Shown here piece by piece: positions 53,698 to 63,321 of a stretch of DNA of 64,000 nt. The stretch's first letter is position 1. Each line of letters starts with the position of its first letter. The stretch comes from CALKAL01 sp051846895 (GTDB lineage: Bacteria > Bacillota > Bacilli > Bacillales > Alkalibacillaceae). The stretch is taken from NCBI GenBank assembly GCA_051846895.1, contig JBPYCQ010000005.1, positions 189,823 through 253,822 on the forward strand, given 5' to 3'. The position numbers and the translations under genes are program-made. A model generated the notes under the pieces. It was not told the origin of the DNA, did not search any database, and saw only the letters and a list, made by a program, of their open reading frames with translations.

Positions 53698-53753
53698 TTG
53701 ATTGTAAATTATGACAAATGTACTAAATTAGAGGGATAAAGGGAAGGTTAGTT

Positions 53754-55577
53754 ATGACTTATAGAAGTAGAATCATAGCTTTACTCATACTCGATTCGCT
53801 TATTATCATGACAGCGATCTATATTAGTTCATACATATTATATGACACGCTAATTATTCATGATCCTAATATCATGTTTGTTTCAATGCTTACTTTACTC
53901 ATCAGCCACCATATATTCGCCTTTATTTTCGGGCTTTATAAAAAGTCATGGGAGTATGCGAGTATTGGTGAGTTAATTGGTATTTTTATGGTTGTTACAC
54001 TTGCCCTTGCAGCAACAGGAATTATTCAATTCCTAGTCTACGGAACTGTAACTAAACGAGCCTTATTAGTCACATGGATGCTGCACCTTCTCTTAATTGG
54101 TGGGTCGCGTTTGTCGTGGCGCCTATTCAGAGATCAATGGTTACATCAAGCAAGAGGTAAGAAACGAACGCTCATTATCGGCGCTGGGGCAGCTGGCACA
54201 ATGATTTGCCGGCAGCTGTTAACGAGTCAAGAAACAGAGCTTAAGCCAATCGCATTTATCGATGATGATAAGAAAAAAGATAAGCTGCAATTTTACGGTG
54301 TACCTGTATTAGGCGGTTCAAAGGATATCGAAGCGATTGTTACACAGAAGAAAATCGAGCATATTATTATTGCGATTCCGTCATTAACGAAAGAAAAGAT
54401 TAATCATATATTCGAACAATGTGCTAAAACAAATGTTAAAACACAAATCATGCCTAAGATTGAAGACATTATGACGGGGAAAGTGTCCGTCAATCAATTC
54501 CGAGACGTCGAAGTAGAAGACTTATTAGGACGAGAACCCGTCGAATTAGATATTGAAACCATCTCAGAGAAGCTCACTAACAAAGTCGTTCTCGTAACAG
54601 GTGCTGGCGGATCAATAGGTTCAGAGATTTGTAGACAAGTCGCTAAGTTTGCACCAGAACAGATCATCCTACTCGGTCACGGCGAAAATAGTATTTATCA
54701 AATCGATATGGAACTAAGAAATGAATATAACAACCAGTTTGAAATAACACCTATCATCGCGGACATCCAAGACCGAAATCGGATGTTTAACGTCATTGAA
54801 CACTTTCAACCAGACGTCATATATCACGCTGCGGCCCATAAGCACGTGCCATTAATGGAATACAATCCGAAAGAAGCCGTGAAGAACAATATATTTGGGA
54901 CAAAAAATGTGGCAGATGCAGCCGAGGAATGTGGAGTCAACACATTTGTGCTCATCTCTTCAGATAAGGCAGTTAACCCTACGAACGTTATGGGAGCGAC
55001 AAAACGAGTGGCAGAGATGATCGTCCAAATGAAGAGTCGTTCAACTAAAACCAAATTTGTAGCCGTCCGCTTTGGGAATGTATTAGGAAGCCGAGGCAGT
55101 GTCATACCATTATTTAAAAAACAAATTCTTAGCGGTGGCCCTGTTACCGTCACACACCCAGACATGACACGCTATTTCATGACGATTCCAGAAGCATCGA
55201 GGCTCGTGATTCAGTCAGGAGCACTTGCTCGCGGAGGAGAAGTCTTTGTTCTTGATATGGGAGAACCAGTAAAAATAGTTGATTTAGCGAAAAATCTTAT
55301 ACGCCTATCAGGATATAAAGAAGAAGATATCGGCATTAAATACACCGGCATTCGCCCAGGTGAAAAAATGTACGAAGAACTACTCAATGATAACGAAATC
55401 ACGAACAAACAAGTCTTTCCAAAAATCTATATTGGAAAAGCTAGTTTTGACCAAACATATAATATCAATCAAGAGATCAATAGATTACTAGAAATAGACG
55501 ATATATTATTAAAAGATAGCTTGTTGAACCTAATTAACGTGGATACAACAACATCTACAAAATTACAAACTAGTTAA
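53754..55577 (+). CDS. epsC: EpsC/CapD-type UDP-HexNAc 4,6-dehydratase
   Basis: 607 residues. Four N-terminal transmembrane helices (to about 125), a CoA-binding-like Rossmann domain (TLIIGAGAAGTMICRQLL) and a C-terminal SDR domain with VLVTGAGGSIGSEICRQV, AAAHKHVPLMEYN and SSDKAVNPTNVMGATKR. The catalytic Y-x3-K is M-x3-K, usual in this membrane family. It makes UDP-4-keto-6-deoxy-sugars for a priming sugar such as bacillosamine or QuiNAc. Same length and layout as B. subtilis EpsC. First gene of the operon; Wzz follows. Confidence 0.9.
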   Translation: MTYRSRIIALLILDSLIIMTAIYISSYILYDTLIIHDPNIMFVSMLTLLISHHIFAFIFGLYKKSWEYASIGELIGIFMVVTLALAATGIIQFLVYGTVTKRALLVTWMLHLLLIGGSRLSWRLFRDQWLHQARGKKRTLIIGAGAAGTMICRQLLTSQETELKPIAFIDDDKKKDKLQFYGVPVLGGSKDIEAIVTQKKIEHIIIAIPSLTKEKINHIFEQCAKTNVKTQIMPKIEDIMTGKVSVNQFRDVEVEDLLGREPVELDIETISEKLTNKVVLVTGAGGSIGSEICRQVAKFAPEQIILLGHGENSIYQIDMELRNEYNNQFEITPIIADIQDRNRMFNVIEHFQPDVIYHAAAHKHVPLMEYNPKEAVKNNIFGTKNVADAAEECGVNTFVLISSDKAVNPTNVMGATKRVAEMIVQMKSRSTKTKFVAVRFGNVLGSRGSVIPLFKKQILSGGPVTVTHPDMTRYFMTIPEASRLVIQSGALARGGEVFVLDMGEPVKIVDLAKNLIRLSGYKEEDIGIKYTGIRPGEKMYEELLNDNEITNKQVFPKIYIGKASFDQTYNINQEINRLLEIDDILLKDSLLNLINVDTTTSTKLQTS

Positions 55578-55590
55578 GGTGGGAACAAAT

Positions 55591-56538
55591 GTGGAACACG
55601 AACAAGAAATAAGTCTACGTGAAATAATCGAGGCACTACTGAATGGCAAATGGATTATTGTTAGTATTACTGCATTATTTACGATTGTCGCTATTATTTA
55701 TAGTTTTATCATTGCAGACCCTGTCTATGAATCAAAGGCAACCGTTATTATAAACAAAGTCGAACAACCTATCGGCTCACTCAATGAATATGTCGACAAC
55801 GCGACATCAAAAGAAATGGTCATCGACGTCATGAAGTCACCTGAAGTCATTCAAAAGACGATTAAAGACTTAAATCTAGACCGTACAATCTCGTCATTAC
55901 AAAACTCATTATCTGTAACAGCAGTCGAAAACAACGAAGCACTCGTTCGAATTAAACTACAAGGAACAGACCGTGAGTTAATTTCTAACATATTAGATCA
56001 ATTAATTGTAAACACAAGAGACTCAATCAAACAAAGTGTGGATACATACATCACGTCTTATCAAGAACTCTATTTAGAAAAAATGGACGAAGAGCAACAA
56101 CAATTAAATGAATTCCTACAAGAATATAGCGAACTAGAAAAAGCAGTAGGACTCCCATTACTCGTCCTATTCCAACAAAACGCAGCAGGGTCAGAATATA
56201 TACTCGAAGCAAACGAAGCTTTACTACAAGAACTAAGAGAGCTCGACAAAGAAACCCAAATCGAATACGAACAAGTCAATGCACGTATTAACAGAGCTAA
56301 TCAACAACTACAAGAGTTTTATAACTTTTATAGCGATGCGGTGACAGCTCAATCACTAGAGCTAGTACCAGAAAGAGTTAGCGTATTTTCTAATGCCTTT
56401 GCTAGCGTTAATCCAGTGAAGCCGAATAAGATGCTTAACACAGCAATTGCGTTAGTCTTAGGACTCATGGTTTCAGTTGGAGTCGTGTTTATGAGAGAGT
56501 ACTGGAGAAATAGTGAGGAAGAAACAAAAGAGGTGTAA
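55591..56538 (+). CDS. Wzz/EpsA-like polysaccharide chain-length regulator
   Basis: 315 residues. Two transmembrane helices (about 25-45 and 285-303) bracket an extracellular coiled-coil domain; PVYESKATVIINKV and the proline-containing FASVNPVKPNKMLNTAIALVLGLMVSVG near TM2 match the Wzz family. There is no kinase domain, so it resembles B. subtilis EpsA (YveK), which normally works with a separate tyrosine kinase EpsB; none is encoded in this window. GTG 55591 has AAGGTGGG before it; GTG 55579 is in frame. Confidence 0.85.
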   Translation: MEHEQEISLREIIEALLNGKWIIVSITALFTIVAIIYSFIIADPVYESKATVIINKVEQPIGSLNEYVDNATSKEMVIDVMKSPEVIQKTIKDLNLDRTISSLQNSLSVTAVENNEALVRIKLQGTDRELISNILDQLIVNTRDSIKQSVDTYITSYQELYLEKMDEEQQQLNEFLQEYSELEKAVGLPLLVLFQQNAAGSEYILEANEALLQELRELDKETQIEYEQVNARINRANQQLQEFYNFYSDAVTAQSLELVPERVSVFSNAFASVNPVKPNKMLNTAIALVLGLMVSVGVVFMREYWRNSEEETKEV

Positions 56539-56541
56539 ATA

Positions 56542-57420
56542 ATGAAAAAGGTACGGAAAGCCATCATCCCAGCAGCAGGACTAGGCACACGTTTCTTACC
56601 AGCAACGAAAGCGATGCCAAAAGAAATGCTACCGATTGTTGACAAACCAACGATCCAATACATTGTCGAAGAAGCCATCGAATCAGGAATCGAAGACATC
56701 ATTATCGTAACAGGAAAAGGAAAACGCGCGATTGAAGATCATTTCGACCATGCGTTTGAACTTGAAGATAACTTAATTAAAAAACAGAAGTTCGACCTTT
56801 TAGAAAAAGTGAAATCATCTATAGTCGATATTCATTATATTCGCCAAAAAGAACCAAAAGGACTAGGCCATGCCGTCTGGTGTGCACGAAAATTTATTGG
56901 CGACGAACCATTTGCCGTTTTACTAGGTGATGATATCGTCCGCGCCGACACACCAGGATTAAAACAACTCATCCAACAATACGAAGAAACAGGCAGCTCC
57001 GTCGTCGGCGTACAAAAAGTCGCAGACAACGAGACACATCGATACGGAATTATCGATCCGAATACAATAGAAGGAAGACGCTATTTAGTCAATAAATTCG
57101 TCGAAAAACCAGAACCAGGAACAGCACCATCAAACCTAGCCATTATGGGCCGCTATATACTCACACCAGAAATATTCTACTACCTAGACCGACAAGAAAT
57201 CGGTGCAGGCGGAGAAGTCCAATTAACAGACGCCATCCAACACTTAAACGAACACCAACGCGTATACGCCTATGACTTCGAAGGAAAAAGATATGATGTT
57301 GGAGAAAAGCTAGGATTCATCAAAACGACTATCGAACTCGCATTAGAAAATGAAGAAATCAAAGACCAACTCCATCAATATCTTTTAGAAAAGATAGAAT
57401 CAATGAAGTTAGAGGTGTAA
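56542..57420 (+). CDS. galU: UTP-glucose-1-phosphate uridylyltransferase GalU
   Basis: 292 residues, the family length. PAAGLGTRFLPATKAMPKEMLPIVDKP (nucleotide loop), FAVLLGDDIV (metal Asp), NKFVEKPEPG and YDFEGKRYDVGEKLGF. It forms UDP-glucose for polysaccharides. 3 bases after the Wzz stop. The probable EAR RNA lies directly downstream. Confidence 0.96.
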   Translation: MKKVRKAIIPAAGLGTRFLPATKAMPKEMLPIVDKPTIQYIVEEAIESGIEDIIIVTGKGKRAIEDHFDHAFELEDNLIKKQKFDLLEKVKSSIVDIHYIRQKEPKGLGHAVWCARKFIGDEPFAVLLGDDIVRADTPGLKQLIQQYEETGSSVVGVQKVADNETHRYGIIDPNTIEGRRYLVNKFVEKPEPGTAPSNLAIMGRYILTPEIFYYLDRQEIGAGGEVQLTDAIQHLNEHQRVYAYDFEGKRYDVGEKLGFIKTTIELALENEEIKDQLHQYLLEKIESMKLEV

Positions 57421-57454
57421 CAACCTCTAGCTTTGTCCTATTTAAAGAGGATTA

Positions 57455-57590
57455 AGCTTTAAAAGGATTTAAAAGGTGATGTCTCCTTACCTTTATTAAC
57501 AGGAGGCACTCGGCTGTGCTGTGGGTTGAAAAATCACCTTAGACACAAGTTGTCGATAGTGCAGCGTGAGGCGGGGTTAGATGCCCTTAA
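57455..57590 (+). ncRNA. Probable EAR / epsC RNA element (processive antitermination)
   Basis: The 220-bp gap after galU holds a structured RNA: closing stem AAGGTGAT (57473-57480) with ATCACCTT (57533-57540), inside it TCTCCT with AGGAGG (G-U at one end) and hairpin GCAC-TCGGCT-GTGC. It is followed by hairpin GACA..TGTC and a GGG..CCC stem (57573-57585). The eps-associated RNA of Bacillales sits inside exopolysaccharide operons near epsC and lets polymerase read through distant terminators. Position and structure fit; I recall parts of the motif but could not run a covariance model. Confidence 0.7.
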
Positions 57591-57641
57591 TTTATTTACA
57601 TATCTTTTTATTGTCATAATAAACTGAAATGAGATGGATGA

Positions 57642-58013
57642 ATGAATAGAAAATGGAATCATGGTGTTACTCTATTAGAACTCTTAGCTGTAATCACAGT
57701 CATAGGCATTATTACATTAATTGCTGTACCAATTTATCATAATTATGTTGAACATGCTGAAGAAGAGGTCTGCCACACAAATTCAAATCACTTGGAAAGA
57801 ATGTATGAGCTAGAGTTAGCAATTGATCAAAAAATGCATTCGGATTCTTTATTTAGAGCATTTTTATTGGAACACACAATAAATCCATGCCCAACTGAAG
57901 GCATTATTACTTATGAAAATGTCCTGTGTAGCATTCATGGAAGTGATAGTGAATCTGATGATAATCCTAATAATGAGGAAGAAGATGATAATGGTGGAGT
58001 ACCATACTTATAA
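57642..58013 (+). CDS. Type IV pilin-like / prepilin protein
   Basis: 123 residues. Class III signal: short basic leader, prepilin-peptidase site HG/VTLLELLAVITVIGIITLIAVPIY with Glu at position 5 of the mature protein, then a helical spine. The globular part has two Cys pairs possible (CHTNS, NPCPTEG, VLCSIHG) and an acidic tail (SESDDNPNNEEEDDN). It resembles ComGC-type pseudopilins. An isolated pilin-like gene in a polysaccharide operon right after the RNA element is odd; its role here is unknown. Confidence 0.75.
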   Translation: MNRKWNHGVTLLELLAVITVIGIITLIAVPIYHNYVEHAEEEVCHTNSNHLERMYELELAIDQKMHSDSLFRAFLLEHTINPCPTEGIITYENVLCSIHGSDSESDDNPNNEEEDDNGGVPYL

Positions 58014-58359
58014 CCTGACATTGATTATTGCGAATATATAAATATTGAATGGTAATGCGGAACTGACTATCGTAATCAGATAAGATGCTGGAAACCTTGC
58101 GGAATAAGGGTTTGAGGCGTTTTTAGTGAGAATTATAGATTGATTGAATGGTATATATAATAGGAAGAAACTCGGTTTAGGGTGACAAATGCAAGAATAT
58201 CTATTTCGTATTTGCTTGGTAGATTGAATAGATATTACGAGGTGGCTATTAGAATTAGATAACAAGTTTAGTGGTTTAGTAGTTGGTTGGAATGGAAAAA
58301 CAACAGATTCTAATTAAGTCCTAATCTACTAAAGAACAAATTTTAAGGAGTGTAGCTAG
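58014..58359 (+). other. 346-bp non-coding gap in the operon
   Basis: No gene found on either strand. AATATCTATT (58196-58205) and AATAGATATT (58227-58236) are perfect 10-bp complements around a 21-base loop; no T run follows. TTAAGGAGTG at the end is the ribosome site of the next gene. Confidence 0.5.
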
Positions 58360-58989
58360 ATGTACATGAAGGTTAAAAGATTGATAGATATCATTCTTTC
58401 TTTAATTGGACTTATCGTTTTATCACCTATTTTCTTAATCCTCATTATTGCTATTAAGATCGACTCAAGAGGTCCGGTTCTGTTTAAGCAAAAGCGTATT
58501 GGTATCAACAAAACACATTTCAATATCTTGAAATTCCGTACTATGAGAATAGATACTCCTAAGGACACTCCAACCCATTTATTAAAGAACCCAGAACAAT
58601 ATATTACTAAAATGGGTAAGTTCTTGAGAAAGACTTCTCTTGATGAGCTACCTCAAATTTGGAATATCTTTGTTGGGCAAATGAGTATTATTGGTCCAAG
58701 ACCGGCGTTGTGGAATCAATACGATCTTATTGCAGAACGAGATAAGTATGGTGCCAATGATGTTCCACCTGGATTGACTGGATGGGCACAGATTAATGGT
58801 AGAGACGAGCTTCCTATTGAAGTGAAGGCGAAGTTGGATGGGGAGTACATTGAGAAGATTAGCCTCTGGATGGATGTAAAGTGCTTCTTCGGGACCATAG
58901 TTAGTGTAGTGAAGAGTGACGGGGTTGTTGAAGGCGGAACTGGTGTAAAGAAGGAAGTTGCGAGTACTAAGGAGACAGAAACTTCATGA
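58360..58989 (+). CDS. Undecaprenyl-phosphate sugar phosphotransferase (EpsL/PglC type)
   Basis: 209 residues. One N-terminal re-entrant hydrophobic helix (DIILSLIGLIVLSPIFLILIIAI), then SRGPVLFKQKRIGINKTHFNILKFRTM, LRKTSLDELPQIWNIFVGQMSIIGPRPAL and PGLTGWAQINGRDELP, the bacterial sugar transferase signature with the catalytic Asp-Glu (LDELPQ). It transfers a sugar-phosphate from a UDP-sugar to the lipid carrier, starting the repeat unit. Probable partner of the EpsC-type enzyme upstream. Confidence 0.94.
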   Translation: MYMKVKRLIDIILSLIGLIVLSPIFLILIIAIKIDSRGPVLFKQKRIGINKTHFNILKFRTMRIDTPKDTPTHLLKNPEQYITKMGKFLRKTSLDELPQIWNIFVGQMSIIGPRPALWNQYDLIAERDKYGANDVPPGLTGWAQINGRDELPIEVKAKLDGEYIEKISLWMDVKCFFGTIVSVVKSDGVVEGGTGVKKEVASTKETETS

Positions 58990-59017
58990 AGGTAAATAGA
59001 GTAATAGAGGTGTTGAA

Positions 59018-59920
59018 ATGCTTTTAGTCACCGGAATCACTGGTCATACGGGAAAATACTTCTTACAAGAACTTATTAATAATAAATATGAAGGCTCTAT
59101 CCGCTGTGTTGTTAGGGAAACATCTAATACTTCTCTCTTGGATAACAGCGGCTTAAATATAGAAAAGGTTGTAGGAGATTTAGAAGATCGAGACTTTATT
59201 GATAGGGTGATGATTGGTGTTGATACGGTAATGCACATCTATAATATTCACCATTCACCAATGATAGTTCAATCCGCAATTAAGAATAAAGTAAAAAGAG
59301 CTATATTAGTACACACCACAGGAATTTACTCGAAATTCAAGTCTGCTTCCGAAGGGTATAAGAAAATCGAACAAGAGATTAATGAACTCAATAGCAATCC
59401 TGAGTGTTCGACAAATATTACAATCCTAAGGCCCTCTATGATATATGGAGATCTTTGTGATAGAAATATAAGTAAGTTTATTAAGATGGTAGATAATTTC
59501 AGAATCATGCCTGTCATCAGTGGTGGAAATAGTTTAATTCAGCCAGTTAATGCGAGGGACTTAGGCAAAGCATTTTTCGATGTTTTAATTTCACCGCAGG
59601 AAACTGATGGTAAAGTTTATGATCTGTCAGGAGAGAAACCAATTAAAATGATCGATGTCTTCAAATTAATTAGTGAAGAACTTAATAAAAGTACAATATT
59701 TATCAGCGTACCTTTGGGCTTAGGAGTGCTGATGGCAAGGGTTCTTAAATATCTAACATTAGGAAGAATTGATTATATAGAGAAAGTACAAAGAATGGGA
59801 GAAAACAGAAGTTATTCTCACGATAATGCTACTAAAGATTTCGGATATTCCCCCATGACTTTTGAAGAAGGAATACAAATTGAAGTAGCTGAATACTTGG
59901 GGGCTAAAAAAGGAAAATGA
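59018..59920 (+). CDS. NAD(P)-binding SDR / NmrA-like protein
   Basis: 300 residues. Rossmann motif LLVTGITGHTGKYFLQEL at the N-terminus, VVGDLEDRDF, TTGIYS and PSMIYGD; the usual Y-x3-K is absent (GYKKIEQE has Glu in place of Lys), so it is an atypical extended SDR, perhaps a regulator or an epimerase/reductase with changed chemistry. C-terminal helices end in YLGAKKGK. It overlaps the next gene by four bases, so it is part of the operon. Confidence 0.75.
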   Translation: MLLVTGITGHTGKYFLQELINNKYEGSIRCVVRETSNTSLLDNSGLNIEKVVGDLEDRDFIDRVMIGVDTVMHIYNIHHSPMIVQSAIKNKVKRAILVHTTGIYSKFKSASEGYKKIEQEINELNSNPECSTNITILRPSMIYGDLCDRNISKFIKMVDNFRIMPVISGGNSLIQPVNARDLGKAFFDVLISPQETDGKVYDLSGEKPIKMIDVFKLISEELNKSTIFISVPLGLGVLMARVLKYLTLGRIDYIEKVQRMGENRSYSHDNATKDFGYSPMTFEEGIQIEVAEYLGAKKGK

Positions 59921-61026
59921 AAAAAGTATTAATATTAGCAAACCATTTTATAACAATTTATGCCTTTAGAAAAGAATTAGTAAAAGAATTATTAGAACAT
60001 GGGTATGAAGTCTATCTTGCTTTACCAGAATCTGAAGAAAATATTTATTTTGAGAATATGGGTTGTAAGATAGTAGAAACACCACTAGATAGAAGGGGGA
60101 CAAATCCTGTATCTGATATAAAATTGCTCTTTCAGTATATAAGAGTAATAAGAGATATTAACCCTGACATAGTGCTAACCTATACAATTAAACCCAATAC
60201 GTATGGAGGGATCGCTTCTAGAATTTGCGGAGTAAAAACTATTCATACGGTAACGGGGTTAGGATCAGTTTATATTCAAGAAATGTGGCAAAAACATATC
60301 GCAGTGTTTCTTAATAGGATTGCTTTTAAATCTGCATCAAAAGTAGTTTTTTTGAATGAAGAAAACAAAGATTTTTATAAACATCTAAAAATCATATCCT
60401 CTACCCACGATACTATGATAGTTCCTGGTTCAGGAGTGAATTTGGAAAAATTCAAATATCAAGAACAACCTAGTGATGAAATTATTACTTTTACCTTTGT
60501 TGGCAGGGTCTTAAGAGATAAAGGAATAGAAGAATATCTAACTGCTGCTAAAAAACTCACCTCAATGTTTAGCAATGCTAGTTTTCAAGTTGTAGGTTTT
60601 GTAGATGAAGAAAGATACATTGATCTACTTAAACAATATGAAAATGAAGGAATTATAAATTACTTAGGTAAAAGAAATGACATTCCAAATATAATGGCAA
60701 ACTCCAGTTGTATTGTATTGCCATCCTATGGGGAAGGAAGGGGTACAGTTCTGCAAGAAGGTGCTGCAATTGGAAGACCCTTAATAACATGTGACACTTA
60801 TGGGTGTAAGGATAATGTTGATGACGGCTATAATGGCTTCCTGTGTAATGTGGCAGATGCCGAATCTCTAAAATCGGCAATGGTAAAATTTATTGAGTTG
60901 CCCAAAGAACAGAAAGCTTTGATGGGAAAAAGAAGTCGTGCTAAAGCAGAAAAAGAGTTTGATCGAAAAATAGTCGTAGAAGCTTATTTAAATGAGGTTA
61001 AGAAAATAATAAAAGGCGAGGTATGA
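59917..61026 (+). CDS. Glycosyltransferase family 4 (EpsD-like)
   Basis: 369 residues. N-terminal VLILANHFITIYAFRKELVKELLEHGYEVYLALP, TYTIKPNTYGGIASRICGVKTIHTVTGLGSVY and C-terminal SYGEGRGTVLQEGAAIGRPLITCDTYGCKDNV (E-x-G-A-A in place of the classical E-x7-E). Similar to enzymes that add GalNAc or GlcNAc to a lipid-linked sugar. Confidence 0.9.
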   Translation: MKKVLILANHFITIYAFRKELVKELLEHGYEVYLALPESEENIYFENMGCKIVETPLDRRGTNPVSDIKLLFQYIRVIRDINPDIVLTYTIKPNTYGGIASRICGVKTIHTVTGLGSVYIQEMWQKHIAVFLNRIAFKSASKVVFLNEENKDFYKHLKIISSTHDTMIVPGSGVNLEKFKYQEQPSDEIITFTFVGRVLRDKGIEEYLTAAKKLTSMFSNASFQVVGFVDEERYIDLLKQYENEGIINYLGKRNDIPNIMANSSCIVLPSYGEGRGTVLQEGAAIGRPLITCDTYGCKDNVDDGYNGFLCNVADAESLKSAMVKFIELPKEQKALMGKRSRAKAEKEFDRKIVVEAYLNEVKKIIKGEV

Positions 61027-61030
61027 GAAC

Positions 61031-62350
61031 ATGAATTTATTTAAAAAGATTGTTAATAAAGAAGAAAAAATTGCAATTGTTGGACTGGGTTATGTGGGAA
61101 TGCCAATTGCCGTTGCGTTTGCTAAAAAAGTCGATGTAATCGGGTTTGATTTAAATGAAAAAAAGATTGAATTATATCAAGCAGGCATTGACCCAACAAA
61201 TGAAGTAGGAAACGAAGAGATAAAAAAAACAACAGTAGATTTTACATCAGATGAAACAAGGTTGAAAGAAGCTAAGTTCCATATAGTAGCTGTACCAACT
61301 CCAATCAATTCGGATAAGACCCCAGATCTTGCTCCTGTTGAAGGTGCAAGCACTACGATTGGTCGTAATCTTACAAAAGGTTCAATTGTAGTATATGAAT
61401 CAACAGTCTATCCAGGAGTTACGGAAGATATTTGTATTCCTATTTTAGAGAAAGAATCTGGATTAAAGTGTGGAGTGGATTTCAAAGTTGGTTATTCACC
61501 TGAACGAATAAATCCAGGTGATAAAGTTCATACTCTTGAAAAGATTATAAAAGTCGTTTCAGGTATGGATGACGAAAGTTTAGAAGAAATTGCTAAGGTT
61601 TATGAACTAGTAATCGAAGCAGGTGTTCATAGAGCTAGCTCAATTAAGGTAGCTGAAGCAGCTAAGGTTGTAGAGAATAGTCAACGTGATATTAATATTG
61701 CATTTATGAATGAACTCGCAATGGTATTTGATCGCATGGGAATCGATACAAAGGAAGTTATTGATGCAATGAATACTAAATGGAATGCTCTGAAGTTCTA
61801 TCCTGGCCTAGTTGGGGGACATTGTATTGGGGTAGATCCCTATTATTTTGTTTATGAGGCTGAAAAACTAGGGTACCATAGCCAAATTATTCTATCAGGA
61901 AGAAAGATTAACGATGGAATGGGGAAATTTGTAGCCGATGCGATCATTAAAAAGTTGATTTTAGCGAACAAAGTAGTTAGAAAGTCAAGGGTTGTGATTT
62001 TAGGAATGACTTTTAAAGAGAACACACCTGATATAAGGAACTCAAAAGTTATTGATATTATCGATAGCTTGCGGGAGTATGGTATAGCACCTATTGTTGT
62101 TGATCCTGAAGCAGATGCTGAAGAAACTAAACGTGAATATGGTATTGATTTAGTCGATATTAAAGAAATCAAAGACGCCGATTGTTTAGTATTGGCAGTT
62201 GCACATGATTATTTTAAAAATATGACCTGGGAAAAAGTTGATTCACTATTTGGGGATAGTGCTACTAATGAAAAAATACTTATAGATGTTAAAAGTATGT
62301 TTGATAGATTAGAGATTGAAGAAAAGGGATATAGTTACTGGAGGTTGTAG
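61031..62350 (+). CDS. UDP-N-acetylhexosamine 6-dehydrogenase (TviB/WbpA type)
   Basis: 439 residues. KIAIVGLGYVGMPIAVAFAKKVDVIGFDLN, AVPTPINSDKTPDLAPVEGAS, GYSPERINPGD, VGGHCIGVDPYYFVYEAEKLGY with catalytic Cys, and ILGMTFKENTPDIRNSKV. The PTNEV and SPERINPGD features are those of UDP-GlcNAc/GalNAc dehydrogenases making HexNAcA for capsules, distinct from the ManNAc-type paralogue at 32737. Four bases after the glycosyltransferase stop. Confidence 0.9.
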   Translation: MNLFKKIVNKEEKIAIVGLGYVGMPIAVAFAKKVDVIGFDLNEKKIELYQAGIDPTNEVGNEEIKKTTVDFTSDETRLKEAKFHIVAVPTPINSDKTPDLAPVEGASTTIGRNLTKGSIVVYESTVYPGVTEDICIPILEKESGLKCGVDFKVGYSPERINPGDKVHTLEKIIKVVSGMDDESLEEIAKVYELVIEAGVHRASSIKVAEAAKVVENSQRDINIAFMNELAMVFDRMGIDTKEVIDAMNTKWNALKFYPGLVGGHCIGVDPYYFVYEAEKLGYHSQIILSGRKINDGMGKFVADAIIKKLILANKVVRKSRVVILGMTFKENTPDIRNSKVIDIIDSLREYGIAPIVVDPEADAEETKREYGIDLVDIKEIKDADCLVLAVAHDYFKNMTWEKVDSLFGDSATNEKILIDVKSMFDRLEIEEKGYSYWRL

Positions 62351-62394
62351 TAAATAATATCATTACTGGGTGACTATTAGAAGGGAATGTGAAA

Positions 62395-63189
62395 ATGACT
62401 AAGTATAAAGTATCCGTCATTATGGGAGTTTATAATTCTGAAAAGACATTAGCAATGTGTATTAATTCAATATTAAATCAAACGTTTAAAAATTGGGAGC
62501 TTATTATTTGTGATGACGGTTCAATTGATAATACTTACTTGGTTGCCAAAGAATATTCTTTAGAATACGATAACATCAAAGTATTAAAAAATGAAAGAAA
62601 CATGAAGCTTGCTGCATCGCTGAACCGATGCTTACAAGTAGCCTCGGGGGAATACATCGCTCGTATTGATGCTGATGATTTATGCCTACCTGAAAGATTG
62701 GCTAAACAAGTAGCATTCTTAGATCAAAATAGTGTATATGACTTGGTAGGTAGTTGGGCAATACTATACGATGAAAATGGAGAAAAAGGCATTAGAAAAA
62801 CAAAAGAGTTGCCTGATAAGTTTTCAATGAGATTTGGTTCCCCATTTATACACCCTTCCATAATGATGAGAAAAAAAGTATATGAAAGTTTAGGTGGGTA
62901 TACAGTAAAAAAAAGAACTGAAAAAGGTCAAGATACTGATCTTTGGTTTAGATTTTTTAATGCTGGTAATAAAGCTTATAATATTCAAGAGCCATTAATA
63001 AAATATCATGAGAGTATTGAAGATTACAGCAAATATAATATTAGGTCAGCATTTGATAGAGTTAAAAATCATTATTATGGATTCAAGTTATTAGGGTTTC
63101 CTAAAAAAGATTATATATTTCTATTAAAACCAATAATCTCTGCAATCATTCCAAGAAGAATAAGACATTGGCATCATAGTAAAAAGTAA
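62395..63189 (+). CDS. Glycosyltransferase family 2
   Basis: 264 residues, GT-A fold: VSVIMGVYNSEKTLAMCINSILNQTFKNWELIICDDGSIDNT, then ARIDADDLCLPERLAKQVAFLD (DxD metal site), and FIHPSIMMRKKVYESLGGY. ATG 62395 has GAAGGGA upstream; GTG 62389 is in frame but too close. Last gene of the operon before the insertion sequence; the operon may once have continued. Confidence 0.92.
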   Translation: MTKYKVSVIMGVYNSEKTLAMCINSILNQTFKNWELIICDDGSIDNTYLVAKEYSLEYDNIKVLKNERNMKLAASLNRCLQVASGEYIARIDADDLCLPERLAKQVAFLDQNSVYDLVGSWAILYDENGEKGIRKTKELPDKFSMRFGSPFIHPSIMMRKKVYESLGGYTVKKRTEKGQDTDLWFRFFNAGNKAYNIQEPLIKYHESIEDYSKYNIRSAFDRVKNHYYGFKLLGFPKKDYIFLLKPIISAIIPRRIRHWHHSKK

Positions 63190-63321
63190 GAAGAATCGTT
63201 AACAAGTTTAATTAAATAATTATTAATTAAATAATTAAAGATAAATCTAATTGATGCTAGTATAGTTTCATGGACACATCTTAGTTAAGTTATTACAATC
63301 AACTTTAGGAGGATGTGTCCA

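Noticed and set aside
57471..57590. Cyclic-di-GMP riboswitch upstream of the pilin-like gene
   Set aside because: The conserved class I and II core sequences are not seen, whereas layout and operon context fit the EAR element better.
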